From Dyella_B jejuensis (GTDB taxonomy: Bacteria > Pseudomonadota > Gammaproteobacteria > Xanthomonadales > Rhodanobacteraceae), in the NCBI RefSeq assembly GCF_044904675.1, contig NZ_JADIKJ010000005.1:143284-207283 (forward strand): 64,000 nucleotides of DNA, written 5' to 3'. The notes under the pieces were generated by a model. The model did no database searches, was not told where the DNA came from, and saw only the letters and a list, made by a program, of their open reading frames with translations. The position numbers and the translations under genes were made by a program. This document shows positions 52,767-61,059 of this stretch, piece by piece. Position 1 is the stretch's first letter; every line of letters starts with the position of its first letter.

Positions 52767-55436
52767 TTACAACCAACGGCCGTAGCGGCGCGTGTAAAGC
52801 ACCTTCACCACCTGGGTAAGCGCGCAATACGCCAGCACTGTCGCGGCCAGCCAGCCGAAATAGCTGCCCGGCAATTCCAGCATGCCCAGCTTCGTGCCGA
52901 TGTGCGAGAACGGAATCAACATGCCGATGATGATGATCGCCGTGGTCAAGGCCAATACCGGCGCCGCCGCCACGCTCTGCAGGAACGGAATCTTGCGCGT
53001 GCGGATCATGTGTACCACCAGGGTCTGGGTCAGCAGGCTTTCGATAAACCAGCCGGACTGGAACAACGCCTGGTGCTCCGGACCATTGGCGCCGAACACA
53101 TACCACAGCAACAGGAAGGTGGTGATATCGAACACCGAGCTGGCCGGACCGATCCATACCATGAAGCGGCCGATATCGCCGGCATCCCACTTGCGCGGCT
53201 TGCGCAGGTATTCCTCGTCCATGCGGTCGAACGGAATCGACAGCTGCGAAATGTCATACAGCAGGTTCAGCACCAGCACCTGCAACGGCAACATCGGCAG
53301 GAACGGCAGGAATACGCTCGCCACCAGCATGCTCAGCACGTTGCCGAAATTCGAACTGGCCGTCATCTTGATGTACTTCATGATGTTGCCGAAAGTGATG
53401 CGCCCTTCGAGCACCCCCTCCTCCAGCACCATCAGGTTTTTTTCCAGCAGGATGATATCCGCCGATTCCTTGGCGATATCGGTCGCGGTATCTACCGAAA
53501 TACCCACGTCCGCTTCGCGCAGCGCCGGTGCGTCGTTGATACCGTCGCCCAGGAAGCCGACGGTGTGACCCTGGCGCTGCAGCGACTTCACTACGCGCGC
53601 CTTCTGCAGCGGCGACATTTTGGCGAATACCGTCGTGCGCCTGACCATTTCATCCAGCGCCGCGTCATCCAGCGGCTCGATATCGCGCCCTTGCGCGGAA
53701 TGCTCCACGTCCAGGCCGACTTCGCGGCAGATCTTGCGCGTGACCGCTTCGTTGTCGCCGGTGATCACCTTCACTTCGACACCGTGGTGATGCAAAGCGG
53801 CGATGGCGGTGGCCGCCGTATCTTTCGGTGGATCGAGGAAAGCGAGGCAACCGATCGCGGTGAGCTCGGTTTCGTCGGCAACCCCGTAGGTGCGGCTGCC
53901 CGGCGGTTGCCGCTTGATCGCCACCACCAGCACCCGCAGGCCGTCTTCGTTGAGGCGGCGCGTCATCGCCTTGATCTCGCGGCGCCGCTCATCCGTCATC
54001 GGCACAATGTCATCGCCGCAGCGCTCGGTGCTGGCAATGGCGAGCATTTCCTCGACCGCGCCCTTGCACACCAGCAGGTGCTGGCCGTCGCCATTGGCCA
54101 GTACCACCGACATGCGGCGGCGCTGGAAGTCGAACGGGATTTCGTCCACCACGCGATAGCGCGCCACGATCGGCTCCAGATCCCGGTGCGCCAGTACCGC
54201 CTTGTCCATCAGGTTCTTCAGGCCGGTCTGGAAGTGGCTGTTGAGGTAGCCATAGGCAAGCGCCTCTTCCGAATCCTCGCCGTCCAGATCGAGGTGGCGC
54301 TCGAGCACAATCTTGTCGAGCGTGAGCGTGCCGGTCTTGTCGGTGCACAACACATCCATGGCGCCGAAGTTCTGGATCGCGTTGAGACGCTTCACCACCA
54401 CCTTGCGCTTGGACATCGCCATCGCGCCCTTGGCGAGATTGGCGGTGACGATCAGCGGCAGCATCTCCGGCGTCAGGCCGACCGCCACCGACAGCGCGAA
54501 CAGCAGGGCTTCAAGGAAGCCATGCTTGTACCACTGGATCGCCAGCACCACCGGCACCATCACCAGCATGAACCGGATCAGCAGCCAGCTGACGCTGCGC
54601 ACGCCACGATCGAAACTGGTCTGCACGCGCTCGCCGACGATCGTGCGCGCCAACGAGCCCAGATAGGTGCGCGAACCCGTCGCCACCGCGACCGCCGCGG
54701 CGGTGCCGCTCACCACGTTGGTGCCCATGTAGCAGACCGTGGGCAAATCCAGCGGATTGCCCTGCTGCACGCCATGCGTGCCGCTTTCCACCACATGTGC
54801 CTGCGCCGGTCCGGCCTTTTCCACCGGCAGCGATTCGCCGGTGAGAATCGCCTGGCTGATGAACAGGTCCTTGGCGGTGAGCAGGCGCAGGTCCGCCGGC
54901 ACCATGTCGCCGGCGGCCAAATGCACGATATCGCCGACCACCAGTTCGCCCACCGGCACTTCGATGCGTTCGCTGTGACCATCCGACGCACGGCGCGTGA
55001 CCGTGGCGGTGTTGCGCACCATGGCCTTGAGATTTTCGGCCGCCCGCGAGGACCGGTATTCCTGGCTGAAGCTGAGCAGCACGCTGATACCGACCATCAC
55101 CGCGATGATGATCGGACCGGACAGGTCATCCGGCGTAACGAACACCTGCACGATCGCGAGGATCAGCAGCACCACGATGAACGGATTCTTGAACGCGCGC
55201 AGCAACTGCAACGACCAATGCGGCGGCTTCTCGTGCGACACCTCGTTCATGCCATCGCGGGCGAGGCGATCGGTGATCTGCTCTTCGTTCAAGCCCGCAT
55301 GGCTGGTATCCAGGCTGGCCAACAGAGCCTCGTTTTCCTTGAAGGCATCCTGCGCCGCAGCCACGCGCGTGGGCGCGGCGGCCGCGGCCTTGCCGGCAGC
55401 CTTGGCGACGACAGCCCGGGTAGATTGCTTGATCAT
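52767..55436 (-). CDS. mgtA: Magnesium-translocating P-type ATPase
   Basis: An 889-residue type IIIB P-type ATPase that imports Mg2+ into the cytoplasm. The phosphorylation site is Asp366 in TDKTGTLT; the phosphatase loop shows VPVGELVVGDIVHLAAGDMVPADLRLL split, ILTGESLPVEK, and the hinge TGDNEAVTRKIC and GDGINDAPALREADVGISV. The extended N-terminus and MgtA-type membrane segments (NILYDISQ-like NLLYDISQLSIPFD) support the call. The upstream 750 bp on the same strand holds a structured leader that probably regulates it. Confidence 0.95.
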   Translation of the reverse strand: MIKQSTRAVVAKAAGKAAAAAPTRVAAAQDAFKENEALLASLDTSHAGLNEEQITDRLARDGMNEVSHEKPPHWSLQLLRAFKNPFIVVLLILAIVQVFVTPDDLSGPIIIAVMVGISVLLSFSQEYRSSRAAENLKAMVRNTATVTRRASDGHSERIEVPVGELVVGDIVHLAAGDMVPADLRLLTAKDLFISQAILTGESLPVEKAGPAQAHVVESGTHGVQQGNPLDLPTVCYMGTNVVSGTAAAVAVATGSRTYLGSLARTIVGERVQTSFDRGVRSVSWLLIRFMLVMVPVVLAIQWYKHGFLEALLFALSVAVGLTPEMLPLIVTANLAKGAMAMSKRKVVVKRLNAIQNFGAMDVLCTDKTGTLTLDKIVLERHLDLDGEDSEEALAYGYLNSHFQTGLKNLMDKAVLAHRDLEPIVARYRVVDEIPFDFQRRRMSVVLANGDGQHLLVCKGAVEEMLAIASTERCGDDIVPMTDERRREIKAMTRRLNEDGLRVLVVAIKRQPPGSRTYGVADETELTAIGCLAFLDPPKDTAATAIAALHHHGVEVKVITGDNEAVTRKICREVGLDVEHSAQGRDIEPLDDAALDEMVRRTTVFAKMSPLQKARVVKSLQRQGHTVGFLGDGINDAPALREADVGISVDTATDIAKESADIILLEKNLMVLEEGVLEGRITFGNIMKYIKMTASSNFGNVLSMLVASVFLPFLPMLPLQVLVLNLLYDISQLSIPFDRMDEEYLRKPRKWDAGDIGRFMVWIGPASSVFDITTFLLLWYVFGANGPEHQALFQSGWFIESLLTQTLVVHMIRTRKIPFLQSVAAAPVLALTTAIIIIGMLIPFSHIGTKLGMLELPGSYFGWLAATVLAYCALTQVVKVLYTRRYGRWL

Positions 55437-55591
55437 GTCTCGCTTCCGTGGATAGGTGGTGCGTGCGGCACGGAGGCGAGCGTCTGGAACGACTTGCTTC
55501 CGCTATGGCAACCCGCGCCCAGGGCGATGCCGCCCCGGCCGGAACGCCGGCCATGGCGGAGGCCACCCCTTGCGCAGATCGCGACGGCGCA

Positions 55592-55846
55592 TCAGTGACT
55601 TGATACCAGCTGAAGATGACGGGACGTACGCAGCGGTTCCGTCGACGCATGGTCGTGCCAGCGCGAAGGGGCGCGATCCTGGCTGGCCTCGACCGGCTCA
55701 TGCGTGTCGATGGGGAGGTGCCCGGCCGGCTGGCTGAGCGGCCGCGGAACGGTCACGGTAAGGGGAACGCGCACGCCACTACGGCGTCCAGCCACGGAAA
55801 GCCGGCTGGCGGTGCGCAAACGAAAGAAATCGCGAAGGAGCTTCAT
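55592..55846 (-). CDS. Possible leader protein of mgtA (84 residues)
   Basis: A minus-strand frame with a strong ribosome-binding site (AAAGGAGATGGGCC before ATG) encodes a basic, proline-containing protein (MKLLRDFFRLRTASRLSV..., later VPLTVTVPRPLSQPAGHLP) that resembles no known family. It lies 155 bp before mgtA, right after a perfect palindrome. In enterobacteria mgtA is controlled by the translated proline-rich leader MgtL, so an analogous role is plausible but unproven; no homologue was recognised. Codon use is not distinctive, so this may be a chance frame. Confidence 0.45.
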   Translation of the reverse strand: MKLLRDFFRLRTASRLSVAGRRSGVRVPLTVTVPRPLSQPAGHLPIDTHEPVEASQDRAPSRWHDHASTEPLRTSRHLQLVSSH

Positions 55847-55862
55847 GGCCCATCTCCTTTAA

Positions 55863-55882
55863 TACGGTGCCGCGGCACCGTA
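55863..55882 (-). promoter_or_regulatory. Perfect 20-bp palindrome in the mgtA leader
   Basis: TACGGTGCCGCGGCACCGTA is an exact palindrome and would form a very strong RNA hairpin ending ten bases or so before the ribosome-binding site of the leader frame (TATTAAAGGAG follows on the minus strand). It could be an attenuator, an operator or a start-site element. Confidence 0.6.
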
Positions 55883-55922
55883 AGGAGCGGGCCGGACTTC
55901 CCTAGTCGAGGAAAGCGCCGGC

Positions 55923-55938
55923 CAACCGCTGGCGGTTG
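55923..55938 (-). promoter_or_regulatory. Second palindrome upstream of mgtA
   Basis: CAACCGC-tg-GCGGTTG is a 16-bp inverted repeat located 41 bp upstream of the 20-bp palindrome. Together they suggest a structured 5' leader or a pair of operator sites in the 55847-56186 gene-free stretch. Confidence 0.45.
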
Positions 55939-56186
55939 CCGCGAACGATCAGCTTGTTATGCAATGCCGGCACCCGATGCGAGCGGATGTCGACGTTGCG
56001 ACTAGGGTAAACGTCCATATGCCTTGGTTAGTTCGGACAGGGGCCCGAGCGGCCGTGACGCGCCGGCGGGCGCGTGCATTGTCATGCTGCGGTGCAAGGC
56101 TGTCAAGCACTGGAAAATCAGCATCGTTGAAGAACGTGAAGATTCCGCTCTGACGGCGACGGCAGGAAAACTGCTCCGGTTCTACC

Positions 56187-57092
56187 CTACGATTGCGTAT
56201 ACCAAAGCCCATGGTCGTAAAAAAGCAGGACGACCTTTTGTTCATCAGTCAGCCGTTGCGCAAGTTGCATTGCCACGGTCAGACACGCGGCCGTCGTATT
56301 GCCGATGAGATAGCCATGGCTTTGGCAAAACCGCCGTTTGGTTTCCATAGCCATTTGGGGCGAAACGGCATAACGAGCCTGAATCAGTTCCCATTCCAGG
56401 AATGGCGGCGCTACCCCAACGGCCATACCTTCGAAGGGATGCTCGGCGAAAATTCCCTGCGCCGAATCGCAGCCTTCCGGTTCTACCAGGATACATGTCA
56501 CTTCATACTGCGACCTGAGCGCGCGCGTTATGCCTGTAAAGCTAGCACCAGTGCCGGCGCATCCAACAAATATCACCTGTTTTAGGCGGGGCCATTGACG
56601 GAGTTGCTCGATCAGTTCGGCGCCTGTCTCAAACTCATGCGCATGCAGACTCGCCAAGTTGCTGAATTGATCCGTAAAGAAACAGCTTTGCCCACTTCTC
56701 GATGCCTGATCAAGACGCCACGCAACGACCTCTTTTGGCGTCGCACCTCGACTTAGCATATCAATCCCGATCAATCGGGCTCCAAACATTTCCAGGCAAC
56801 GGCGTTTAACAGCGCTGAATCCCAATCCCACCGCCAGCTCGACTTGTACATGCAGCTCGTGGCAAACAACGGCCAATCCAAACCCGAAGTTTCCTCCTGT
56901 TTTTTCGACGACCACCGTCTCACCAGGTACGATGCGTCCATCACGGACAGCCTTTTCAATTAAATATCGCGCCGCCCGTACCTTGTGGCTACCTCCAGGG
57001 TTATCGCATTCGAACTTCATCAGCACGCCTTTGACAACTTCGCGCAGAGGCGTCTGGATTTTTAAATTGGACGAGTCGACCCATTTCTTCAT
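56187..57092 (-). CDS. Cysteine-synthase/CBS-like fold-type II PLP enzyme, atypical active site
   Basis: A 301-residue protein aligned over its length with O-acetylserine sulfhydrylase / cystathionine beta-synthase. The PLP lysine is Lys37 in NPGGSHKVRA (usual NPxGSxKDR). The substrate loop is TGGNFGFGLA (65-74) instead of TSGNTGIGLA, the phosphate loop is GCAGTGASFTG, and FTDQFSN...HEFETGAEL matches the family's QFxNP..H..TTGPE region. It probably performs beta-replacement on an activated serine or a similar amino acid, but the changed loops argue against plain cysteine synthesis. It is the last gene of the AlaX-MFS-PLP cassette, 21 bp after the MFS gene, with GGGAG before the ATG and A/T-richer composition. 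Confidence 0.85.
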   Translation of the reverse strand: MKKWVDSSNLKIQTPLREVVKGVLMKFECDNPGGSHKVRAARYLIEKAVRDGRIVPGETVVVEKTGGNFGFGLAVVCHELHVQVELAVGLGFSAVKRRCLEMFGARLIGIDMLSRGATPKEVVAWRLDQASRSGQSCFFTDQFSNLASLHAHEFETGAELIEQLRQWPRLKQVIFVGCAGTGASFTGITRALRSQYEVTCILVEPEGCDSAQGIFAEHPFEGMAVGVAPPFLEWELIQARYAVSPQMAMETKRRFCQSHGYLIGNTTAACLTVAMQLAQRLTDEQKVVLLFYDHGLWYTQS

Positions 57093-57113
57093 ACGTAACT
57101 CCCTGCAAAGAGA

Positions 57114-58322
57114 TTACGTCAAGGTCGCTTTGGTGGCGCGCCACACCATAACAAAGCCGATGATACATAACAGAAGACATAGCAAATTCGTATTCTTCCA
57201 TCCTATAAGCGTCTGCAATAAAGCCGGGGAGAAAGCGCCAGCGGTGGCGCAAATAGCAATGACCGAATCATTGATACCCTGCATACTGTGCCGATTTTCT
57301 TCCGTAAGGTACTTGGCCAGCAAAGCGCCGCCGCCTATGTAGCTCAGATTCCAGCCAATGCCAAGGAGGATAAGCCCGATCAACATGGCCTCAAAACCAC
57401 CAGAACCAAACAACGCAAGCAGGGTGGTAGCTATCAGAAGAAGAAACCCCGCACATAGCGTCAAACGAAAGCCGAATTTCCCAATGATAAGACCAGTGAC
57501 CAAGGACGGTAAAAACATGGCAATCACATGCGCTTGTATAGCTAAAGTGCTCGCGTGAAAACCAACACCCATCGAATCCATGACCAACGACGCTTGAACC
57601 ATCAATAGGTTCATGACCATGTAAGCGCTTGCAGAAGTAAAAATGGCAGCCAAGATTGCGGCAGTAACCGGCGCTTTTCGGGCAGCCTCCATATGGACTG
57701 GCGTGGCTTCAATACCACGTCCTTGGCGCCACACTCCAACCAACGCTATCGTGCTTATTCCAATCCCCGCAAAACTTGCATAACAAAGCGAATACGGCGC
57801 GTAACCATCAACGTTCCCCAACCCCAAGGAAATCCATGGCCCGATGAAGGCCGCCAAAACGCCTCCGGCAACGACCAGGGAAACACCACGTGGCCTCAAT
57901 GGCGCAGGCAGCTGGTCAACGGCTGCAAACCGGTAGAAATTGGCAAAAGAAACGTAGACGCCGAGCAAGCCATGAGCAAGAACAAGCCCGACGAAACTTG
58001 ATTGCTGGACGGCGAAGAATCCCACGCATCCGGCAACTATTAGCGTCATCGCTCCGCACAAAAAGCCCGGTTTGCGCCCAAAGCGTCTCATAAATACGGA
58101 AGCGGGATACGTCAAAAGCGCTACGGCGGCAAATTGCACCCCATATGGCAATGTGGCCCAAGCTGGCCCTGGAGCCATCTTTTCCCCGGCCAATGCCGCA
58201 ATCGTTACGGAAACCACTGCCGCGGTTAGATTGAGTGCCTGACATAGGGACAATACATACGTGGATGAGGGGAGTCGCTCCGGCCTCGCTATTAAGTCCA
58301 TGTTTTTGTCTTTTTGGTTCAT
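57114..58322 (-). CDS. MFS transporter of the AlaX cassette
   Basis: A 402-residue, twelve-helix major-facilitator protein. Motif A is degenerate (YPASVFMRRFGRKPGFLCGA), and helix 4-5 shows GLLGVYVSFANFYRFAAVDQL. No specific subfamily was recognised, though it resembles drug/metabolite exporters of the YfkF/YitZ-like 'MFS_1' group. It lies 26 bp after the AlaX gene and 21 bp before the PLP-enzyme gene, so it most likely moves the substrate or product of those enzymes. GGGAGATCAGGG precedes the start. Confidence 0.85.
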   Translation of the reverse strand: MNQKDKNMDLIARPERLPSSTYVLSLCQALNLTAAVVSVTIAALAGEKMAPGPAWATLPYGVQFAAVALLTYPASVFMRRFGRKPGFLCGAMTLIVAGCVGFFAVQQSSFVGLVLAHGLLGVYVSFANFYRFAAVDQLPAPLRPRGVSLVVAGGVLAAFIGPWISLGLGNVDGYAPYSLCYASFAGIGISTIALVGVWRQGRGIEATPVHMEAARKAPVTAAILAAIFTSASAYMVMNLLMVQASLVMDSMGVGFHASTLAIQAHVIAMFLPSLVTGLIIGKFGFRLTLCAGFLLLIATTLLALFGSGGFEAMLIGLILLGIGWNLSYIGGGALLAKYLTEENRHSMQGINDSVIAICATAGAFSPALLQTLIGWKNTNLLCLLLCIIGFVMVWRATKATLT

Positions 58323-58348
58323 CCCTGATCTCCCGAATAAGCCTTATC

Positions 58349-59119
58349 TCACGAATGATAGGCTTCCGTTTTCAACACGGCGTCGCTGAATTCACAAGCA
58401 ATACGTTCTTTGCCTTTTCCCATGCTTTTTCTGCGCACGATCAAGCGGCCGACCAGCGCCGTTGAATCTATATGCGTGCCGCCACAAGGAATGACCTCTC
58501 CCTCGCACTCCCAGTATCGAGCGTCAGCATGTTCGGGATGCGGGTAGACACGTATCGTGCTGTTTCTTCTTACCAAGGCGTTTGCCAATCGCTCGATTTC
58601 AGCTAACTGCTCTGGAGATACGCGATCCTCAACGGCGAAGTCGAACCGTGCCGTTCCCGTTCCGATATGACATCCCAAGGTTCGCGCCACCGCATCCGGC
58701 CGCACTTTGGATATGGCCATGTATATGAGGTGAGACGCAGTATGGCTGAGCGAAAGGCATGCACGCCTTCGCACATCGATTTGGACCACCACTTCCATCC
58801 CGGCATGGAATTGACCGAGTAACTCCCTATCTTCTTCATGGACTACGTGCTCTATGACGCCATCGACACGAATATCCGGAAAGTCATGGATATTTATTTT
58901 CGTTGTATATACTTTTCGCGCATGGATAAACCGCACTCCAATTCCATCGATGGAAACAATGAATCCATGATCAGATTCTTGCCCACCTCCCTCAGGATAT
59001 GCGACTGTTGCGTCAAGCTCAATGTAATCCGAGCCTATTTTTGTGATACGCGCTGGACATTTGCACAAATATGCATCGTCGTAGTAAAGCTTGCGCGTAG
59101 TGCGCTTGAATTTATCCAT
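58349..59119 (-). CDS. AlaX-like alanyl-tRNA editing protein
   Basis: A 256-residue stand-alone homologue of the alanyl-tRNA synthetase editing domain. The zinc ligands are His126 and His130 in SHTASHL and Cys212 and His216 in CGGTH; the N-terminal barrel shows AYPEGGGQESDHG. AlaX proteins hydrolyse Ser- or Gly-tRNA-Ala in trans in the cytoplasm. Its place at the head of an operon with a PLP amino-acid enzyme and a transporter suggests protection against a mischarged non-protein amino acid. The start codon overlaps the stop of a 31-codon cysteine-desulfurase remnant. The gene is A/T-richer than the genome. Confidence 0.9.
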   Translation of the reverse strand: MDKFKRTTRKLYYDDAYLCKCPARITKIGSDYIELDATVAYPEGGGQESDHGFIVSIDGIGVRFIHARKVYTTKINIHDFPDIRVDGVIEHVVHEEDRELLGQFHAGMEVVVQIDVRRRACLSLSHTASHLIYMAISKVRPDAVARTLGCHIGTGTARFDFAVEDRVSPEQLAEIERLANALVRRNSTIRVYPHPEHADARYWECEGEVIPCGGTHIDSTALVGRLIVRRKSMGKGKERIACEFSDAVLKTEAYHS

Positions 59120-59207
59120 GAAATGAACTCACCGGGGAGTGCCTGACCACTTCGGCAATTTCGGGCTCGACGGGTGTCGTCGCATTGCAATCGAAATACG
59201 CAAGCAT
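59112..59207 (-). pseudogene. Remnant of a cysteine-desulfurase-like (aminotransferase class V) gene
   Basis: A 31-codon frame with a strong ribosome-binding site (TAGGGAG, six bases before ATG at 59207) reads MLAYFDCNATTPVEPEIAEV, which matches the N-terminus of NifS/IscS-type cysteine desulfurases (YLDNNATTP.DPE...). After about 22 residues the similarity stops, and the frame ends at TAA inside the AlaX start region (ATG at 59119). The rest of the enzyme, including its PLP lysine and active cysteine, is missing, so an internal deletion probably fused the start of the gene to AlaX. It may now act only as a translation-coupling leader. Confidence 0.65.
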
Positions 59208-59592
59208 GATCTACTCCCTATCTTGGCATGGGCATGGCCGGTCGTCCTAACGGCGATTGCACAAAAGTCCGCACCAGCCTCTTGCAGAATAGCCATAAGC
59301 AGGCTCCGCATTTGTCGGGGAAAACTGAAAATATGTCAGATCCGATCTCTGCCTGCGACGCGCCTATTGGCGATACCTATCATCCGTCATCGCGATCACA
59401 ACAAACGTGTAGAGCTATTTCAAAAATTAAAATTTTCGTGAAGTGCTATTGAAAATAGACGCATGATGAAGATTCCGATATGCACTGGGCTAGATCGGGT
59501 GTCCCTTTCCGATCAACTTCACCATGGAGTTAATACACCATTGACGATGCTTCGGGCCAAAGCTCATCCATAGCACGCCCAGAAATATCGGG
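59208..59592. other. A/T-rich region upstream of the AlaX cassette
   Basis: No complete gene is seen. On the minus strand a possible promoter is TTGAAA (59423-59418), a 17-bp spacer and TGTGAT (59400-59395), which is weak. An A/T-rich block (AAAATTAAAATTTT-like) lies at 59422-59436, and the short inverted repeat CTATT-gaa-AATAG sits at 59446-59458. The open frames here have no ribosome-binding sites. Confidence 0.4.
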
Positions 59593-61008
59593 TTAGGGCC
59601 GCCAAACAACATCGCCATCGGCTGCGTAGAGGCGGCAACCTGTGTGCACCGCCTTGCAATCGGCCAATGCGGCAGACACCGGATCGAACCCTCTGGCCAC
59701 CGCTGCCCAGCCGCCATCCGGCGCGATCACAAACGCCCGGGGCCTGGTCATCATCAGGAATTTTTCATAGCCGAGTCGTCCCGGCGGCTTCAGGTACGGC
59801 ACGGCGCTTTCATCAGCGAGCACAGCGAAATGGCTGGGGGGCGGTATCGGCGTGGGACGCACCCATACGACATCGTCATCCACCGCATATAAACGGCAAC
59901 CTGGCGTAATTTTTTGGCAACGCCGCATGGCCAACAGTATGGGATCGAATCCCCCGGAAGCCTCCCCCGCACCGTGAATCCCGATCGCCAAGGCCCTGGG
60001 CAAAGGCTTTTCAAGGAAGCGCTGGTAATACGCAATGCCCCGGTCTCCGCCCATCGCATTGAGATACGGCAGCGCCTGTAAATCTGTCAGGTCCGCATAG
60101 TGGCTGGGGGCAGGCGCCGGCTGGGGCAAATACTCGGGATACACCAGCGTGTTGGGCAGTTGAAGCCGCCCCAGGAACGCATCCAGTTTGGGCACCCAGA
60201 TAGACAGACCCTCGCCCGATCCCAGCAGATTGTGCGAATCGACGCCGAATCTTCCATAAGCCACCAGCTCGGCTGGCGCACCGGCGGCCGTATAGTGTTC
60301 ATACATGGCATGCCACACCGGCGTGGCGAAGATCCGATCGTTATCGCCGAAGAACCAGATCGACGGCTTGGATACTTCGCTGCCCAGCTCTCCCGCAGCG
60401 GCAATCAGCGCAGCATCTGGATCACGGCAACCCGAACTTTTCATGCCGCCGGCAAAGCTCACCAATCCCTTGACACCTGGCACATCGAGCGCACCGAGTG
60501 CCAACGTATTCCATCCGCCGAAACTCTGCCCGGCCACAATGATGCGCGAACCATCAATATAAGGCTGCTGCTTCATGTAATTGATCGCGGCGCGAATATC
60601 CTTCGCAGCATCGATCCCCACCGCAAGATCGTCGCAGGCATGCGATCGCAGATGACCACTTGATCCGCCATAGCCACGCACCATGGGCAATGCCACGGCG
60701 TACCCGCGCGACAGGAAATAGTACGCAGAAAAAGTGAGGCGATATCTGGGCTGTTGCTCGGGCGGAATGCCTCCTGTCGACCCGTGATTCATGACCGCCA
60801 GCGGAAAAGGACCGGGCCCGGGCGGGGTAAAGATCGTCATCACCAGCGTTGCGGGCGCATCGGGGTCGCCAGCAATCTGCACTACCTGTTCGTGCAGCAA
60901 TGCCTCATCGGGCGCCTTGTCCGCATCGTTATCTGCAAACGCGACCGACGCCAGCGCAAGCAGCAAAGCACCTAGCAATAAAAGCGTCTTTGTGCGCATG
61001 CGCGGCAT
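59593..61008 (-). CDS. Exported alpha/beta hydrolase with tandem C-terminal repeats
   Basis: A 471-residue protein with a signal peptide (ending ASVAFA), a dienelactone-hydrolase/prolyl-oligopeptidase-like catalytic domain (about 50-290) and a C-terminal tail of two repeats. The nucleophile is in GQSFGGW, and an oxyanion-type motif MNHGSTGG precedes it; Asp in FGDNDRIF and His in DSHNLL are good triad candidates. The repeats each run SHxAxLxxxxxxPYL ... RAxxIxxxG ... GFDPxxxAxxxC ... GCRLYAxDxDVVW, about 75 residues. The substrate is unknown. GGAG eight bases before the ATG at 61008 sets the start. Confidence 0.82.
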   Translation of the reverse strand: MPRMRTKTLLLLGALLLALASVAFADNDADKAPDEALLHEQVVQIAGDPDAPATLVMTIFTPPGPGPFPLAVMNHGSTGGIPPEQQPRYRLTFSAYYFLSRGYAVALPMVRGYGGSSGHLRSHACDDLAVGIDAAKDIRAAINYMKQQPYIDGSRIIVAGQSFGGWNTLALGALDVPGVKGLVSFAGGMKSSGCRDPDAALIAAAGELGSEVSKPSIWFFGDNDRIFATPVWHAMYEHYTAAGAPAELVAYGRFGVDSHNLLGSGEGLSIWVPKLDAFLGRLQLPNTLVYPEYLPQPAPAPSHYADLTDLQALPYLNAMGGDRGIAYYQRFLEKPLPRALAIGIHGAGEASGGFDPILLAMRRCQKITPGCRLYAVDDDVVWVRPTPIPPPSHFAVLADESAVPYLKPPGRLGYEKFLMMTRPRAFVIAPDGGWAAVARGFDPVSAALADCKAVHTGCRLYAADGDVVWRP

Positions 61009-61059
61009 ATTTCGAACTCCAATTACAGCTGTGAAGAAAAGCGACTGGTACAAGGGCAA

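Larger units (their letters stand above)
55847..56186 (-). other. Gene-free stretch: mgtA promoter and leader
   Basis: No gene is supported here. The stretch lies between the stop of the PLP-enzyme gene (56187) and the possible mgtA leader frame, contains the two palindromes at 55863-55882 and 55923-55938, and should contain the mgtA promoter. No clear -35/-10 pair was identified. Confidence 0.5.

Noticed and set aside
52680..55598. A 972-codon plus-strand open frame, rich in His/Arg/Gln
   Set aside because: It is the exact antisense of mgtA, which has all P-type ATPase motifs. Long antisense frames are common in high-GC DNA, and the translation resembles no protein.
55616..56005. A 129-codon plus-strand frame opposite the mgtA leader
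   Set aside because: It has no ribosome-binding site; the minus-strand frame at 55592-55846 is better initiated, and the region is more likely regulatory.
59490..59640. A short minus-strand frame past the end of the hydrolase gene, ending KLIGKGHPI
   Set aside because: It overlaps the hydrolase 3' end in another frame and has no start signal; it could be the tail of an old gene, but nothing supports that.
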